Positions 36,642-46,314 of a DNA stretch of 64,000 nt are shown piece by piece. This DNA comes from JANRJY01 sp033763735. GTDB taxonomy: Bacteria; Bacteroidota; Bacteroidia; Cytophagales; UBA9547. The notes beneath the pieces are model-generated. The model was not told where the DNA came from, did not search any database, and saw only the letters and a list, made by a program, of their open reading frames with translations. The position numbers and the translations under genes are program-made. The number at the start of each line of letters is the position of its first letter. The first letter of the stretch is position 1. The stretch covers positions 11,785 through 75,784 of the forward strand of contig JANRJY010000025.1 in assembly GCA_033763735.1 (NCBI GenBank), in the 5' to 3' direction.

Positions 36642-37374
36642 TTTATCAGAAATTCTTGTAGCAATTCCAACATATAATGAAGCTGAAAATGTCAAAAAAT
36701 TATTTGAACAAATTTTTAAACTCAATTTCAAGAAAGATATTTTGTTTTTGGATGACAACTCTCCGGATGGAACAGGTGAAATAATTAAAATGATCCAATC
36801 AGAAAATAAAAATGTTTTTGCTATACATAGAATAGGTAAGCTTGGAATTGGTAGTGCTCATCAAGAAATCATTAATTTTGCATATCAAAAAGGATATAAA
36901 ATTCTTGTTACAATGGATTGTGATTTTACACATTCCCCATCATCAATAATTGACTTCATTAATAACTCCGACAATTATGATGTAGTAGTAGGTTCAAGAT
37001 ATATGAAAAAAGATAGTCTCAAGGACTGGAATCTAATCCGAAAATTTTTAACCAATTTTGGCCATATACTAACAAAGTATGTTTTAAATTTGAAAGAAGA
37101 TGCAACAGGAGCCTTTCGATTATACAAATTAAATAATATTCCAAAGCAACTTTTCTCATTAGTTGAGTCAAAAAGCTATTCTTTTTTCTTTGAAAGTCTG
37201 TTTATTATTTCCTTCAATAAATTTAAAATAAAAGAAATACCTATAGATTTGCCTTCACGTACTTATGGAAATTCAAAAATGGAAATAAAAGATGTTATTA
37301 AGAGTTTAAAATATTTGTATTTATTATTAATGAGAAAATATTTTAACAGGCAGTCCTTAATAATCAAGAATTAA
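36634..37374 (+). CDS. GT2 polyprenyl-phosphate hexose synthase (DPM1-like)
   Basis: 246 residues from the ATG at 36634 (an ATG at 36619 is also in frame; both overlap the end of the previous gene). Family 2 GT-A fold with AIPTYNEAENVKKLF at the N-terminus, DDNSPDGTGEII (nucleotide site), and TMDCDFTHSPSSI (the D-x-D metal site). The pattern DATGAFRLYKL then SKSYSFFFESLF is that of dolichyl/polyprenyl-phosphate mannose synthases. No C-terminal transmembrane pair, so it resembles the DPM1 soluble type. It would supply the lipid-linked sugar for the GT-C enzymes around it. Confidence 0.88.
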   Translation: MDNLSEILVAIPTYNEAENVKKLFEQIFKLNFKKDILFLDDNSPDGTGEIIKMIQSENKNVFAIHRIGKLGIGSAHQEIINFAYQKGYKILVTMDCDFTHSPSSIIDFINNSDNYDVVVGSRYMKKDSLKDWNLIRKFLTNFGHILTKYVLNLKEDATGAFRLYKLNNIPKQLFSLVESKSYSFFFESLFIISFNKFKIKEIPIDLPSRTYGNSKMEIKDVIKSLKYLYLLLMRKYFNRQSLIIKN

Positions 37375-37375
37375 T

Positions 37376-38059
37376 ATGGCACTAACTTACGAACAAATAG
37401 AACAAGATTGGGAGATTTACTGGGGAGCTCAAGGTAAACCCACCAGTAAAACATATGATTTAATCGCAGAGTTTTACAGAAGAAATATTATTATTAAAAT
37501 TCTGAATCATTTCTTAAAAAAACATTATAAAGAGCATGAAAATGTTTTGCATGCCGGATGCGGAAGTGGACAAGTTGATTTAGATGCTAATATTTACTTG
37601 AATATTACAGCTCTTGACATATCATCAAAAGCGCTTGAAATTTACAAAAAAGTTAATCCTTCTAATAAAAAAACAGTAAAGGGAACAATTTTTGATTTGC
37701 CGTTTGAAGACAACTCTTTTGATGGAATTTATAACCTTGGAGTTATGGAACACTTTACTGAAGAAGAAATTCAACTGATCTTGAAAGAATTCAAAAGAGT
37801 AGTCAAAAAAGAAGGTAAGATTATTTTATTCTGGCCTCCTACCCGTGGAATCACTGTTAATTTCTTAGACTCAGTACATTTTATTTGTAATAAGATATTT
37901 CAAATGAATGTTAAACTCCATCCCGATGAGATTACAAGAATCAGATCCAAAAAACATGCTCAAGAAATTATCGAAAAATCTGGAATGAATTTGATTGACT
38001 ATTATTTTGGCATTAAAGATATATTCACTCAAGCAGTTATAGTTGCTCAAAAAAAATAG
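37376..38059 (+). CDS. SAM-dependent methyltransferase
   Basis: 227 residues, class I Rossmann fold. Motif I is HAGCGSGQVDLD near 60-72, motif II LDISSKALEIY, and the post-motif segment DLPFEDNSFDGIYNLGVMEHF is characteristic of Methyltransf_11-type enzymes. The N-terminal region (QDWEIYWGAQGKPTSKTYD) is seen in many surface-glycan methyltransferases. Substrate unknown; a sugar hydroxyl or an end-capping O-methylation of the glycan is plausible. It starts two bases after the GT2 gene. Confidence 0.85.
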   Translation: MALTYEQIEQDWEIYWGAQGKPTSKTYDLIAEFYRRNIIIKILNHFLKKHYKEHENVLHAGCGSGQVDLDANIYLNITALDISSKALEIYKKVNPSNKKTVKGTIFDLPFEDNSFDGIYNLGVMEHFTEEEIQLILKEFKRVVKKEGKIILFWPPTRGITVNFLDSVHFICNKIFQMNVKLHPDEITRIRSKKHAQEIIEKSGMNLIDYYFGIKDIFTQAVIVAQKK

Positions 38060-38067
38060 GCTTTGTT

Positions 38068-39849
38068 ATGAATTTGGACAAAAAAAATAAACTAAGCAAT
38101 ATACTTCCTTCTGTATTTGTTGCAATAGTAATAATTAGTTTCAGCTTTAGTTTGTTTAAGAATATTTCTTACCCATTGCTTTGGAATGATGAAACTGATG
38201 CAGCTATGTGGTCAACCAGAATAATGGAGTTTGGCTATCCTAAAGTTCATGATGGTAAAAACAAAGTATTTTTAGTATATGCCCCAAATATGAAAATGGG
38301 CTATAAAAAGGAACATGATGCATATATTTATATAACTTGGGGTGGGTATTATTTTGCGGTAATTGGAGAATTTCTTTCAAAATTTACAAACGACATTTAT
38401 GTTAAAACGGCTTTAATGCGCATTCCTTTCGCTTTGGCCGGTTTTATTGGTATTATTTTGATGGTGTTATCGATCAAAGACTTTTTCCTCCAAAATCGAA
38501 CATTACTTTGGTTAGCAATCATATTTGGTATTTTTGAAATTTTATCCATATCACTTGTATTACACATGCGAGAAGTACGATATTTTTCTTTAGTAATCTT
38601 TTTTACAGGAATATTGTTTTTTATATTTTTTAGGTTTCAGCTTCTTAATAAAATGTCATTAATCGCTTATAGTATTGCAATGACTATCTTGTTATTCTTA
38701 ACATTCAATACTAATTTTATAGTTTTTGCAATTTTTGTTGGAACAATTGGATTTTATCAATTCATTTTATTTTTATTTCAATTTAAAAATGGTAAATCAT
38801 TTGACAAAAAATCAGGTAATACTGAATCATGGAAAGTCAGAATCATAAATCTATTTATTCAATATATACCTTTGTTTATTTCTATATTGTTGGCAATTCC
38901 ACTGATTTCTTATTTTGAAATAATTGAATCATCTGCTGAATTGTCAAAATTCAAAAATTTCAATTTAAATCTTTATTTTTCAAATCTTTCAAGTGTGTTA
39001 AAATACTTTACTAAACTTGAATATCTATATCTGGCAATCGTTGTCAAAATTATTCTTTTATTAACTTTTTTAACCGTAAAAAAATCTATATCCGAAAAAC
39101 CAACCAAAAACAAAGAAAATGAAATTGTAATTACTAAAATTCCATTTACAATCAATTATAAAATAATGGTTTCAAATTTTATGTTATTATTTATTTTAAT
39201 TTATGCGCTTATTAATTGTCGATTACCATATTTTTATGTGCGCCATTTTATTGTATTACAACCTGTAATGTCACTTATGATGGTATTGGATATTTTTATT
39301 GTTTTTCAAATTTTTAATGAAAATGTTAAAAAAACCAGTATAACTTTTTCAAAAGCACTAATTTCTTTTGTCATTATTATTGCGTTTGCAGTTAACACAG
39401 GTAACAAATTAAAATATATTAATTTGCACTTATATGAACTAACTCATCAATATAAAGGAGTGCTTGATTATATTATTCCCTATATTAAGGAAAACTATAA
39501 AAACCCTGAGAAACTAACAATTGCTACGAATTATGAAGAATTAGCTTATATGTTTTACTTAAAATCTAAAACTACAATAGGTTTTATTAAAAATAATTTA
39601 GAAGAAGACAAAAAATATCAACCTGATATTATTATTTACAGAAGAGGTTGGGGTTGGCAAAATGACCAAAATATTTTTAATGATTTCTTTCAAAAAGCCA
39701 AATACAAACCCATACAATTTCCGGTAGTGGATTTCTATGTGAATAATATGCCAGAAATAAATGAAAAAGATCCGGTTACACATCAGTTTAAGACATTAAC
39801 AACGAATGACCCTAATCAGATGATGACAATATATGTTAAAGAAGATTAA
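38068..39849 (+). CDS. GT39/ArnT-like membrane glycosyltransferase
   Basis: 593 residues. The first external loop contains LLWNDETDAAMWSTRIMEFGYPKVHDGKN, i.e. the acidic DE pair and the YP signature seen in ArnT/PMT-type GT-C enzymes, followed by about eleven further helices with long charged loops. The last 120 residues form a soluble domain (YKGVLDYIIPYIKENYKN, then IIIYRRGWGW). The expected reaction is transfer of a sugar from a polyprenyl phosphate carrier on the periplasmic side. Substrate unknown. It follows the methyltransferase by eight bases. Confidence 0.75.
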   Translation: MNLDKKNKLSNILPSVFVAIVIISFSFSLFKNISYPLLWNDETDAAMWSTRIMEFGYPKVHDGKNKVFLVYAPNMKMGYKKEHDAYIYITWGGYYFAVIGEFLSKFTNDIYVKTALMRIPFALAGFIGIILMVLSIKDFFLQNRTLLWLAIIFGIFEILSISLVLHMREVRYFSLVIFFTGILFFIFFRFQLLNKMSLIAYSIAMTILLFLTFNTNFIVFAIFVGTIGFYQFILFLFQFKNGKSFDKKSGNTESWKVRIINLFIQYIPLFISILLAIPLISYFEIIESSAELSKFKNFNLNLYFSNLSSVLKYFTKLEYLYLAIVVKIILLLTFLTVKKSISEKPTKNKENEIVITKIPFTINYKIMVSNFMLLFILIYALINCRLPYFYVRHFIVLQPVMSLMMVLDIFIVFQIFNENVKKTSITFSKALISFVIIIAFAVNTGNKLKYINLHLYELTHQYKGVLDYIIPYIKENYKNPEKLTIATNYEELAYMFYLKSKTTIGFIKNNLEEDKKYQPDIIIYRRGWGWQNDQNIFNDFFQKAKYKPIQFPVVDFYVNNMPEINEKDPVTHQFKTLTTNDPNQMMTIYVKED

Positions 39850-39861
39850 TTATTAAAACAA

Positions 39862-41868
39862 ATGTCTTCGATTAAAAAAAAAGATACTAAAATTATTTCA
39901 ATAGAGAATGCGAAACCTGAATTGAAGGGTAATCTTATAATATTTGACCGTAAAGTCAAAATATTCATTTCTGTTTGCTTCATCGCATTTTTTATATGTG
40001 TTTTATTTAAATTACATGGATCTTCAATAGGGATTTGGGATTCAATAACAGGAAATACAAGTCTTAAAAATAAAAGCGTAATCTTAGGAACACCAAAAAG
40101 TATTCGCTCAGATGAATGGCTTGTTCAGACTCCTTTTTTAATTTCTCAATTTAACAGAAAATTTTCAAATGAAAACGAATCATGGGGCGCATATAATTCA
40201 CCTGTGGCAATGGGTGGCCCCGCAAATGATTTAACATCACATATTAAATTAAATTACCTTGGGTTTTATTTATTTAACATTGAGTACGGTTATTCCTTTT
40301 ATTGGAATTTTAAAATTTATTTTCTCTTAATATCCTCATTTCTGCTTTTTATGTTGCTTACTAAAAACAACTTTTGGTTGAGCATTTTTGGCTCTTTTTG
40401 GCTTTATTTGTCGAGTGGAGTTCAATGGTGGTTTTCAACAAGTCTGCCGGAAATGCTTATTTCTTTATGTATCATTACGACTTCTTTATTATATTTATCC
40501 TATGCAAAAAATCTTTTTCACATTATAATATCCTCTGTTTCAATACTCTTGTTTTCTTGGGTTCTTGTTTTTCATATTTATCCTCCTTTTCAATTATTAA
40601 CTTTTTATACTATCGTAGTTTTATTCTTGGTTTTACTTTTAATGTATTGGGATAAAATTCTTTTTCGCAAAAATATTTATCTAAAAATATGTATATGTCT
40701 CGTTATTTTATCAATTGATATTTTATTGATTTACTTTTTTTATATCGATACCAAACAAACTATTGAAATTGTTCAACAAACTATTTACCCAGGTCAAAGA
40801 TTAGTTGATCATGCAAACTTTACCTGGTCAAGATTTTTTGTCAATTTTTTTGATGTATTCTTAAATGAAACAAAGTTTCCTAACTTAAATGTTTGGTACA
40901 ATATTTGTGAAAGTAGTGGATTTTTAATGCTTTTTCCTTTTATTATTCCTGCAATAGTATTTCAACAAATCAGAAAAAAAGCTATTGATTACACTTATAC
41001 TATCATTTTATCATTAATTTTTTTGCTTACGTTTAGTTGCTTTGTTGAATTACCTGATTTTTTATATAAAATAACTTTATTAAGCATGATTTCATCCGTA
41101 AGATGCCATCTTTTTGTTGGATTTTTAAGTTTAGTTCTAACGATTTACTTTTTAAATGACATTTCTAAGAATTCAAAATTTACAAATCTGGAAAGGGTAA
41201 TAACCATATCAATTGCTGCTTTAATTTATCTCTCAATTTATTTAAATATTAAAGAAATTTTGGATCAGTATATCACTGGAAATCAATTTATTATTGCTTT
41301 AATATTAATTTTAATTCTGACTAGTCTGACTTTGTTTAATTTTAAATTCAGAGAATTAGTTTTTGTTGGCATAATAATCTTATTCCTTTCTTCTAATTTA
41401 TTGGTTAATCCAATAACCAAAGGTCTTGGCCCCATATTAAATAATCCGCTCTATAAACAAGTGAAAAATTTAAATAATCAAAATTCGAAATGGGTTGTGT
41501 TCGGACAAATGACTTTTTCAAATTTTATCAAAACTACCGGTGCAAAAGTGATAAGTGGCGTAAATTATACTCCTGAGAAAGAAAAGTTAGATATTCTAGA
41601 TTCAAAAAATCAATTTCAGCACATACACAATAGATATGCTCATATTTCATTTTATCCTTTTATTAACGGAACTGATTCTGTAGCTTTTGTTTACGATGGG
41701 AATAAATTTACAGATTCTTATACTATAGCCATGGACCCTTGTTCTCCAAAACTAAAAGCATTAGGGGTACAATATTATTTTTTTACTTATCAACCACAAC
41801 CAGCAGAAGTAAGGTGTCTTGATTTGGTAGACCAAAATCCATTTCCAATATACAAACTAAAAGACTAA
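39862..41868 (+). CDS. Large polytopic membrane protein, putative GT-C enzyme, paralogue B
   Basis: 668 residues and clearly the paralogue of the protein at 32423. It has the same ordered landmarks: first helix at about 32-50, HGSSIGIW, RSDEW at 82-86, LTKNNFWLSIFGSFWLYLS, VQWWFSTSLPEM near 187-198, QQTIYPGQR, LPDFLYKI, and the C-terminal GVNYTP, NRYAHISFYPF and PAEVRCLDL. By topology this is a GT-C-like polytopic enzyme with a soluble C-terminal domain outside. It is followed after five bases by a GT2 enzyme with two C-terminal helices, the arrangement of gtrB-gtrC pairs. Function inferred. Confidence 0.62.
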   Translation: MSSIKKKDTKIISIENAKPELKGNLIIFDRKVKIFISVCFIAFFICVLFKLHGSSIGIWDSITGNTSLKNKSVILGTPKSIRSDEWLVQTPFLISQFNRKFSNENESWGAYNSPVAMGGPANDLTSHIKLNYLGFYLFNIEYGYSFYWNFKIYFLLISSFLLFMLLTKNNFWLSIFGSFWLYLSSGVQWWFSTSLPEMLISLCIITTSLLYLSYAKNLFHIIISSVSILLFSWVLVFHIYPPFQLLTFYTIVVLFLVLLLMYWDKILFRKNIYLKICICLVILSIDILLIYFFYIDTKQTIEIVQQTIYPGQRLVDHANFTWSRFFVNFFDVFLNETKFPNLNVWYNICESSGFLMLFPFIIPAIVFQQIRKKAIDYTYTIILSLIFLLTFSCFVELPDFLYKITLLSMISSVRCHLFVGFLSLVLTIYFLNDISKNSKFTNLERVITISIAALIYLSIYLNIKEILDQYITGNQFIIALILILILTSLTLFNFKFRELVFVGIIILFLSSNLLVNPITKGLGPILNNPLYKQVKNLNNQNSKWVVFGQMTFSNFIKTTGAKVISGVNYTPEKEKLDILDSKNQFQHIHNRYAHISFYPFINGTDSVAFVYDGNKFTDSYTIAMDPCSPKLKALGVQYYFFTYQPQPAEVRCLDLVDQNPFPIYKLKD

Positions 41869-41873
41869 CTTAA

Positions 41874-42806
41874 GTGAATATTGCTGTAATTATACCTTGT
41901 TATAAAGTAGAAAATCATATTGAAAATGTTATTAATACATTACCCAGTATAATAACTTATATTATTGTAGTTAATGATTGTTCTCCTGACAATACTAAAT
42001 TGATTCTTAATAAAATAGGTACAACAAATAATAAAGTTATTTACTTAGAACATACGCAGAATCAAGGTGTAGGGGGGGCAATGAAAACAGGGTTTGTAAA
42101 AGCCTTAGAACTTAATGCTGATATTATTATTAAACTTGACGGGGATGGTCAAATGAACCCAAAATATATTCCAGAATTTATTAAACCAATTATCGAAGGG
42201 AAAGCAGATTTTACCAAAGGGAATAGGTTCAGAAATTACCGAACCATTCAAAGAATGCCTATTATAAGACGCATTGGAAATTTAGGATTGAGCTTTTTAA
42301 CAAAAGCAGCCTCAGGTTATTGGAATATTTTTGATCCTACGAACGGTTATTTCGCTATGAATATAACCACACTTAAGCTAATAAATCTTGAAACGCTTCA
42401 TAACCGTTATTTTTTTGAAAGTTCGTTGTTAATTGAAATGTATCATAGTGATACAGTTATTCAAGATATTCCTATCGATGCTCAGTATGGAGAGGAGATT
42501 TCAAATTTGTCTGTAACAAAAACATTATTTGAATTCCCACCAAAATTATTCTTAGCTTTCATTAAAAGAATTTTATTCAAATATTTTCTATATGATTTTA
42601 ATATAGCTTCAATTTATATAATGTTAGGTTTTCCAATATTTACATTGGGTGCTTGGTATGGTTTAATCAATTATATTAAATACACTCATTTACATATTGT
42701 AGCTCCGACCGGTACTGTAGTTATTCCAACTTTGCTCATTACTTTGGGATTTCAGTTAATACTTTCAGCAGTTAATTTTGATGTATCCAATTATCCAAAA
42801 AAATAA
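41874..42806 (+). CDS. GT2 glycosyltransferase with two C-terminal membrane helices (GtrB-like)
   Basis: 310 residues from a GTG at 41874, five bases after the previous gene. GT-A domain (about 1-225) with IIPCYKVENHIENVI, VNDCSPDNT, and LDGDGQMNP as the D-x-D metal site. Two hydrophobic helices follow (about 245-265 and 275-300), the layout of polyprenyl-phosphate glucosyltransferases such as GtrB. It probably makes the lipid-linked sugar used by paralogue B, its upstream neighbour. The coding sequence includes a run of seven G residues (42072-42078) in the conserved GVGGAMKTG segment. Confidence 0.85.
   Translation: MNIAVIIPCYKVENHIENVINTLPSIITYIIVVNDCSPDNTKLILNKIGTTNNKVIYLEHTQNQGVGGAMKTGFVKALELNADIIIKLDGDGQMNPKYIPEFIKPIIEGKADFTKGNRFRNYRTIQRMPIIRRIGNLGLSFLTKAASGYWNIFDPTNGYFAMNITTLKLINLETLHNRYFFESSLLIEMYHSDTVIQDIPIDAQYGEEISNLSVTKTLFEFPPKLFLAFIKRILFKYFLYDFNIASIYIMLGFPIFTLGAWYGLINYIKYTHLHIVAPTGTVVIPTLLITLGFQLILSAVNFDVSNYPKK
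42072..42078 (+). repeat. Homopolymer G7 inside the GT2 coding sequence
   Basis: Seven consecutive G residues in the AT-rich 41874-42806 coding sequence, at the GGG-GGG codons of the conserved glycine pair. A shorter G6 run occurs at 44860-44865 in the heptose kinase gene. Such tracts can slip, but these are short. Confidence 0.5.
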
Positions 42807-42843
42807 TAAAGTAATTATTTAAAACTTTACCAAATTGAATAAA

Positions 42844-43554
42844 ATGGAAATATCTGATTTACCGGTATTATTATTAGCAGGGGGTAAAGGAACCAGAATA
42901 CAACATTTACTCAATGATTTACCAAAGCCGATGTATCCTGTATTCAACAGACCATTTTTGGACTATCAAATTGATTATTTGTTAAAATTTGGGTTTCAAA
43001 ATTTTTATATTTCTACTGGTTATCAAGGTCATGTAATTGCAAACTATTACCGAAATAATAAAAATATCAATATAATTCACGAGACTCAGCCACTTGGCAC
43101 TGGAGGAGGCATTTTATTTGCGATGTCAAAAATCAAAGAGCCTAATGTAATTGTTCTAAATGGTGACACACTTTATTTATTAGATTTTTTTTCTTTTGTC
43201 AATCATGCATTAAACAACCCATTACACACATGTATAGCTTTGAAAACTGTTGTTGACTCCACTAGATACGGTACAGTAATATTAGATAACTTTAATAAAA
43301 TAACCCATTTTATTGAAAAAGGGAAAAGCAACACCGGACCTGGATTAATTAATGCGGGAATATATTATTTGAACAAGCAACAAATCTTAAATTATAGTTT
43401 TCCTGAAATATGCAGTATTGAAGAAACCATTTTTCCCAAAATAATAGAATCAGGTATTTATGGATTTAAGGCTCATAATGAATTTATTGATATTGGCACC
43501 CCAGAAACATTACATGAAATAGAAAATTTTGTCAAAGTAAACAACCTAATATAG
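42844..43554 (+). CDS. hddC: Sugar-1-phosphate nucleotidyltransferase, HddC-like
   Basis: 236 residues from the ATG at 42844 (a TTG three codons upstream is also in frame). The NDP-sugar pyrophosphorylase signature is LLLAGGKGTRIQHLL with LPKPMYPV, and the nucleotide-binding aspartate is in VLNGDTLYL. The C-terminal INAGIYYLNKQQI and FIDIGTPETLHEI segments are characteristic of the short guanylyltransferases acting on D-glycero-alpha-D-manno-heptose 1-phosphate (HddC). Together with the GHMP kinase and gmhA in the same locus this makes GDP-heptose formation the best reading. A mannose-1-phosphate guanylyltransferase is the alternative. Confidence 0.75.
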   Translation: MEISDLPVLLLAGGKGTRIQHLLNDLPKPMYPVFNRPFLDYQIDYLLKFGFQNFYISTGYQGHVIANYYRNNKNINIIHETQPLGTGGGILFAMSKIKEPNVIVLNGDTLYLLDFFSFVNHALNNPLHTCIALKTVVDSTRYGTVILDNFNKITHFIEKGKSNTGPGLINAGIYYLNKQQILNYSFPEICSIEETIFPKIIESGIYGFKAHNEFIDIGTPETLHEIENFVKVNNLI

Positions 43555-43563
43555 TAATTTTAA

Positions 43564-44391
43564 ATGGCTGCATTGACGGTAATTATGACTTTTTTTAATG
43601 AATCTCCTGATTTATTGAAACGCTCGGTATATTCGATTTTAAACCAAACTTTCAATGATTTCGAGTTTATTATTATAGCTGGAAACCCTGAAAATTCTGC
43701 AGGCATTAATTTTATACTTAATGCTCAAAAAACAGACTCAAGAATTATCTTTAAAGTATATGAAACTAAACTATTGATGACAGTATGTCTAAATATTGCA
43801 ATAAAAATGGCTAAAACTCCTTTAATAGCCATTCAAGAAGCAGATGATGAGTCTTTGCCTCTAAGATTTGAAAAGCAAATTGAAGTTTTTAATACCAATT
43901 CAAATATTGACGTAGTAGGAACCGCTATTAGATATGTAGACAATTTTACAGGAAAAGAAATAGTAACCAGATATTACCCCCAATATAGTTTTAAAGAATT
44001 TAACAGATTTGCAGCTATTGCACACCCAACAGTAATGGCAAAAAAATATTTATATGAAAAATACGGATTTTATAGCGAAGAAGAGAAACATAGGAACAGC
44101 CCTGATTTTGAATTATGGGTAAGGTGGAAGCAACAAGGTGTGATTTTTTATAATATTCAGGAAGTGCTATTTCTATATTACCAAAGTCAAGATAATGGAA
44201 GAAATAAGAATGTAAAAAAAACACTTAAATCTGTCATAAATATTAAGGAACACCATTTAAGTAAATTAAAATTTACATTTAATGATTATCTATTTTTGTT
44301 TGCAGAAAAAACATTATTACTTTTTCCTGCCTCGTTTATTTCAAAATTGTTTTATGTTTGGGGTCAAACTCAAAAAAAATCAAATAATTGA
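43564..44391 (+). CDS. GT2 family glycosyltransferase
   Basis: 275 residues, GT-A fold. TVIMTFFNESPDLLKRSVYSILNQTF is the usual N-terminus of GT2 enzymes that extend surface glycans; the metal-binding region reads QEADDESLPLRF. The acceptor/catalytic segment NSPDFELWVRWKQQG is the ED-like motif of the family. There are no transmembrane helices, so it should act at the cytoplasmic face on a lipid-linked acceptor. Sugar specificity cannot be told. Confidence 0.85.
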   Translation: MAALTVIMTFFNESPDLLKRSVYSILNQTFNDFEFIIIAGNPENSAGINFILNAQKTDSRIIFKVYETKLLMTVCLNIAIKMAKTPLIAIQEADDESLPLRFEKQIEVFNTNSNIDVVGTAIRYVDNFTGKEIVTRYYPQYSFKEFNRFAAIAHPTVMAKKYLYEKYGFYSEEEKHRNSPDFELWVRWKQQGVIFYNIQEVLFLYYQSQDNGRNKNVKKTLKSVINIKEHHLSKLKFTFNDYLFLFAEKTLLLFPASFISKLFYVWGQTQKKSNN

Positions 44392-44394
44392 TTA

Positions 44395-45381
44395 ATGATT
44401 ATTTCAAAAACACCACTTAGAATAAGCTTTTTTGGCGGAGGCACTGATTACCCCGATTATTTTAAACAATATGGGGGCGCAGTTTTATCAACTTCAATTA
44501 ATAAATACGTATATATCTCAGTAAATCAAATATCTGCAATTTCTGAATATAAATACAAAAATACATATTCAAAAGTTGAACAAGTACAAACTATAGACGA
44601 AATCATTCATCCTTCTGTTAGGGAATGTTTGCGATACATGAAAATTAATGATGGTCTTGAAGTACATACAATCAGTGATTTACCTGCAAAAACAGGGTTA
44701 GGATCTTCTTCTTCGTTCACTGTGGGACTGCTAAATGCTTTGCATGAGTATCAAAACACAAAAAGAACTGCTTTGGAACTGGCTAAGGAAGCAATATATG
44801 TAGAGCAAAAATTAATAGGTGAAAAAGTAGGTGTTCAAGATCAAAGTGCTGCTGCTGTTGGGGGGCTTAATTATTTTGAGTTTAATACAGATGAATCAAT
44901 CTCCTATAAGCCGGTACCCATATCAAAAGAAAGAATTGTTGCTTTTAAAAATCATATGTTACTTTTTTATACAGGTGTGCAAAGATTTGCAGAGGATGTA
45001 TTAAAAGAACAAATTGAAAAAACAAAAACAGGGGAAGTAAAGCAAGATCTTGCTTCCATTCGAAAAATGGTAGATAAAGGATATGAAATTCTCACTTCAA
45101 ATAGTTCTCTTTTGGAGTTCGGAAAACTTTTGGATGAAGCCTGGAAACTTAAAAAGAACTTATCATCTTCAATTTCAAACAATTACCTGGATGAAATGTA
45201 TAATACTGCAATTAATGCCGGAGCCTCTGGAGGAAAACTATTAGGAGCTGGCGGAGGTGGATTTTTTCTCTTTTTTGCAGATCCATCTAAACACATTGAA
45301 ATTCGAAAAGCATTAAATCAATATCAAGAAATCCAATTCGATTTTGATAATGATGGAAGTAAAATCATATTCGTACACTAA
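44395..45381 (+). CDS. hddA: GHMP kinase, D-glycero-D-manno-heptose 7-phosphate kinase-like
   Basis: 328 residues of the GHMP kinase family. The N-terminus ISKTPLRISFFGGGTDYPDYF matches HddA; the ATP-binding motif LPAKTGLGSSSSFTVGLLNAL is intact, and motif 3 is GASGGKLLGAGGGGFFLFF. HddA phosphorylates D-glycero-alpha-D-manno-heptose 7-phosphate to the 1,7-bisphosphate. A fucose/galactose kinase of the same family is possible, but the adjacent hddC-like gene and gmhA support heptose. It follows the GT2 gene by three bases. Confidence 0.85.
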   Translation: MIISKTPLRISFFGGGTDYPDYFKQYGGAVLSTSINKYVYISVNQISAISEYKYKNTYSKVEQVQTIDEIIHPSVRECLRYMKINDGLEVHTISDLPAKTGLGSSSSFTVGLLNALHEYQNTKRTALELAKEAIYVEQKLIGEKVGVQDQSAAAVGGLNYFEFNTDESISYKPVPISKERIVAFKNHMLLFYTGVQRFAEDVLKEQIEKTKTGEVKQDLASIRKMVDKGYEILTSNSSLLEFGKLLDEAWKLKKNLSSSISNNYLDEMYNTAINAGASGGKLLGAGGGGFFLFFADPSKHIEIRKALNQYQEIQFDFDNDGSKIIFVH

Positions 45382-45393
45382 ATTAACTTAAGA

Positions 45394-46314
45394 ATGAAAA
45401 AAATATTTGATTACATAGTCTCGAAAAGTTTTGATATGGTATATTTTTTTACTGATAAAATGGGTATATTTTATTATATTTCCCCTTTTTTTACGAAATT
45501 AAATGAATTAATTCATCTTTCGAATACGATTTTTGTAAGAAATCTTATAAAAAAACAATCAAAAAACAACAATATAATTGCTCCCAATGTAAATAATTCT
45601 TTGGAAAACACGGGTGGAATCAAAATTAGTGAAGAACAAATTATTGAAAAAATTAACTCAAAAGTTTTAATTGGCTCTAAACCTTCAAGGTTAGCTAATT
45701 TTGAAGGAGTGGCTTTAGATGATGCTTTGAGCTATAAGTATGAATGGAGACACTTAAGTTTTTACCCAATAACGAAAGCAATTGATGCCATTTCTAAAAA
45801 ATATTTAAAAATCAATCATTTCAGTTTGTTAGAATTGGGATGTGGAGCTGGAAGTATATTTGAATTTTTAAAATACAATGATTGCAAAGAGTATTTAGGA
45901 TTAGATGCTAATATTATTGCGTTAAAAAACAGCCCTTACATAAAAGGATTTGAGAGTAATTTTAAGGAGGTGAATTTAGATCAAGAAATTAATTTTCAAT
46001 ATAAATTTGATATTATTATTTCATTTGAGGTTCTGGAACATTTAAAAAAAACCACTATACCAAACATTTTAAAAACAATAAAAAATCACATGCATGATAA
46101 TTCAATATTTTTAGGTACGGCCTGTCTTAGAGAAATGGAAGTGCATTTGACAGTTGAGTCAAAAACTTGGTGGTTAAAACAATTCGAAGAAGCAGGATTA
46201 ATACCACATCCTAAGGAAAAGGAAATTATTGAAATTTTACAAGATCATCACCCTTATAATTGGAATCTAGCTACATCAATATTGTTTGCAATGGTTAAAA
46301 AAAATGATAATTAA
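45394..46314 (+). CDS. SAM-dependent methyltransferase
   Basis: 306 residues. The N-terminal 100 residues are not part of the Rossmann fold and are rich in Asn, Lys and aromatic residues. The SAM domain (about 130-300) has motif I LLELGCGAGSIFEFL near 146-160, LGLDANIIALK, and the post-motif FDIIISFEVLEHLKK. No zinc-binding module. A glycan O-methyltransferase is the likeliest role. Its 3' end overlaps the next gene by eleven bases. Confidence 0.82.
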   Translation: MKKIFDYIVSKSFDMVYFFTDKMGIFYYISPFFTKLNELIHLSNTIFVRNLIKKQSKNNNIIAPNVNNSLENTGGIKISEEQIIEKINSKVLIGSKPSRLANFEGVALDDALSYKYEWRHLSFYPITKAIDAISKKYLKINHFSLLELGCGAGSIFEFLKYNDCKEYLGLDANIIALKNSPYIKGFESNFKEVNLDQEINFQYKFDIIISFEVLEHLKKTTIPNILKTIKNHMHDNSIFLGTACLREMEVHLTVESKTWWLKQFEEAGLIPHPKEKEIIEILQDHHPYNWNLATSILFAMVKKNDN

